Shown: positions 6,472 to 7,068 of the stretch, one piece after another | Position numbering within the stretch: position 1 is the first letter of the stretch | Layout: each line of letters opens with the position of its first letter | Assembly (NCBI GenBank): GCA_002733945.2 | Contig: NVXO02000004.1 | Span: 133,263 to 140,330, forward strand | Origin: Sulfurimonas sp. | GTDB lineage: Bacteria; Campylobacterota; Campylobacteria; Campylobacterales; Sulfurimonadaceae | Direction of reading: 5' to 3' | Length of the DNA stretch: 7,068 nt | Position numbers and translations under genes: made by a program | The notes under the pieces: generated by a model | Databases searched by the model: none | What the model was told of the DNA's origin: nothing | What the model saw: the letters and a program-made list of their open reading frames with translations, nothing else

Positions 6472-7020
6472 CTAAGATGACTCCAAGTAATCTTTATCGC
6501 TTCGAACTGATATGACTTTTGCTGGAAGTCCAGCTACTACCATAAATGCTTCTACATCTTTAAGAACAACACTATTAGCTCCAACTCTAGCATATCTACC
6601 AATAGATATATCACCTAAAATTTTAGCCCCTGTTCCAATTTCGACATAATCAGCAACTCTGGGATCGTTTCCTTGGTGACATTCCCCTCTATCTCCTAGT
6701 GTTACACCTTGGTGAAGTATACAGTTCTTTCCAATTATTGTATTTTCACCTACTACAACACCATTAGGATGTGGTAAGTAAAGCCCTCCATCAATCTTCG
6801 CGTTTCTTGCTATATCACATCCAAATAGGATTTGATTTAATAGGGCAACAATTTTTCCAAGAATACCTAAGTTCACTTTTGTTAATACATTAGATATCCT
6901 TACAAGAAGAACAGGTAGTAATCTTGGGTGAAGGAGATAAAACACATCACTTAATGATTTTTTCTTATTTGATCGTACCATTAATATATCTGCTGAAAGT
7001 AATTTAATAAATATTGGCAT
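6472..7020 (-). CDS. Serine-acetyltransferase-like hexapeptide acetyltransferase
   Basis: A 182-residue trimeric left-handed beta-helix enzyme expected to move acetyl from acetyl-CoA to a hydroxyl. The helical N-terminal part (1-65) leads to hexapeptide repeats at about 69-155, with GVVVGENTIIGKNCILHQGV, then GAKILGDISIGRYARVGANS, and the closing AGLPAKVI at 163-170. Compared with E. coli CysE, D69 and H84 keep the 15-residue spacing of the Asp143-His158 catalytic dyad. The residue 35 after His84, where CysE has serine-contacting His193, is Asp119. Within a polysaccharide operon this fits O-acetylation of a sugar or another small acceptor better than cysteine synthesis. Full CysE is about 270 residues; this short form resembles EpsC/SAT-like proteins of glycan loci. 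GGAGG lies six bases before ATG 7020, which overlaps the preceding stop (TAATG). Confidence 0.85.
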   Translation of the reverse strand: MPIFIKLLSADILMVRSNKKKSLSDVFYLLHPRLLPVLLVRISNVLTKVNLGILGKIVALLNQILFGCDIARNAKIDGGLYLPHPNGVVVGENTIIGKNCILHQGVTLGDRGECHQGNDPRVADYVEIGTGAKILGDISIGRYARVGANSVVLKDVEAFMVVAGLPAKVISVRSDKDYLESS

Positions 7021-7068
7021 TACTGTCCTCCAGTAATTAGTTGTTGGGTAATAAACCCACTCATTAGC
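7020..7068 (-). CDS. C-terminal end of an upstream gene of the operon (partial)
   Basis: One minus-strand frame enters from the window edge and ends at TAA 7022-7020 after 15 residues, LMSGFITQQLITGGQ. The stop shares one base with the acetyltransferase ATG (TAATG), and the GGAGG ribosome binding site lies inside this frame; both are typical of coupled operon genes. The fragment is too short to identify. The acetyltransferase frame is also open to the edge, so this assignment is moderate only. Confidence 0.4.
   Translation of the reverse strand, partial: LMSGFITQQLITGGQ

Noticed and set aside
7021..7068. In-frame upstream extension of the acetyltransferase to the window edge
   Set aside because: The frame is open but ATG 7020 has a strong GGAGG at ideal spacing, a TAATG coupling signal and a normal family N-terminus.
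1..7068. CRISPR array, insertion sequence, tRNA or attachment site
   Set aside because: No regularly spaced repeats, transposase-like protein, terminal inverted repeats or tRNA-like sequence was seen; the only sizeable repeat is the duplicated glycosyltransferase segment.

Overview
The window is AT-rich and every convincing gene lies on the minus strand, so transcription runs from high to low coordinates. The short RecO (205 residues) with a Cys4 zinc site and the N-terminus MQGYIINLNKVKEEDLIVTI look like Campylobacterota (epsilonproteobacteria). A free-living Sulfurimonas- or Sulfurovum-like organism is my best guess, from protein character alone.

Layout in order of transcription. At 7068-7020 there is the last piece of an unidentified gene. 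Next come a serine-acetyltransferase-like hexapeptide acetyltransferase (7020-6472), an O-antigen ligase/polymerase-family membrane protein (6469-5147) and an unrecognised 130-residue membrane protein (5166-4774). These are tightly packed: a 1-nt overlap, a 2-nt gap, then a 20-nt overlap. After a 90-nt gap with a candidate promoter come a GT4 glycosyltransferase (4683-3451) and a Wzx-type flippase (3437-1947). A 158-nt gap follows, with a hairpin, a palindrome and a candidate promoter, and then an NDP-sugar nucleotidyltransferase (1788-931). After a further 134-nt gap the content changes to DNA repair: recO (796-179) and the start of an AlkC-like alkylpurine glycosylase gene (179-1, running off the window).

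Together, 7068-931 reads as the end of a surface or exported polysaccharide locus. The nucleotidyltransferase would make an activated sugar, GT4 would add sugars to a lipid-linked unit, the acetyltransferase would decorate it, Wzx would flip it across the inner membrane, and the O-antigen-ligase-family protein would polymerise or transfer it. The repair pair at the left is probably conserved chromosomal backbone.

I see no wholly new system. The most notable points are: (1) a diverged tandem duplication of the 3' end of the glycosyltransferase gene that runs through its stop codon and includes the Shine-Dalgarno of the flippase gene; (2) a recO start with no Shine-Dalgarno, placed where a strong extended -10 would start transcription; (3) a polymerase/ligase-family protein lacking the usual WaaL-type histidine; (4) an acetyltransferase that keeps the Asp-His dyad of serine acetyltransferase but has Asp at the serine-contacting His position; (5) an orphan small membrane protein inside the operon. 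No tRNA, rRNA, CRISPR array or insertion sequence was seen.
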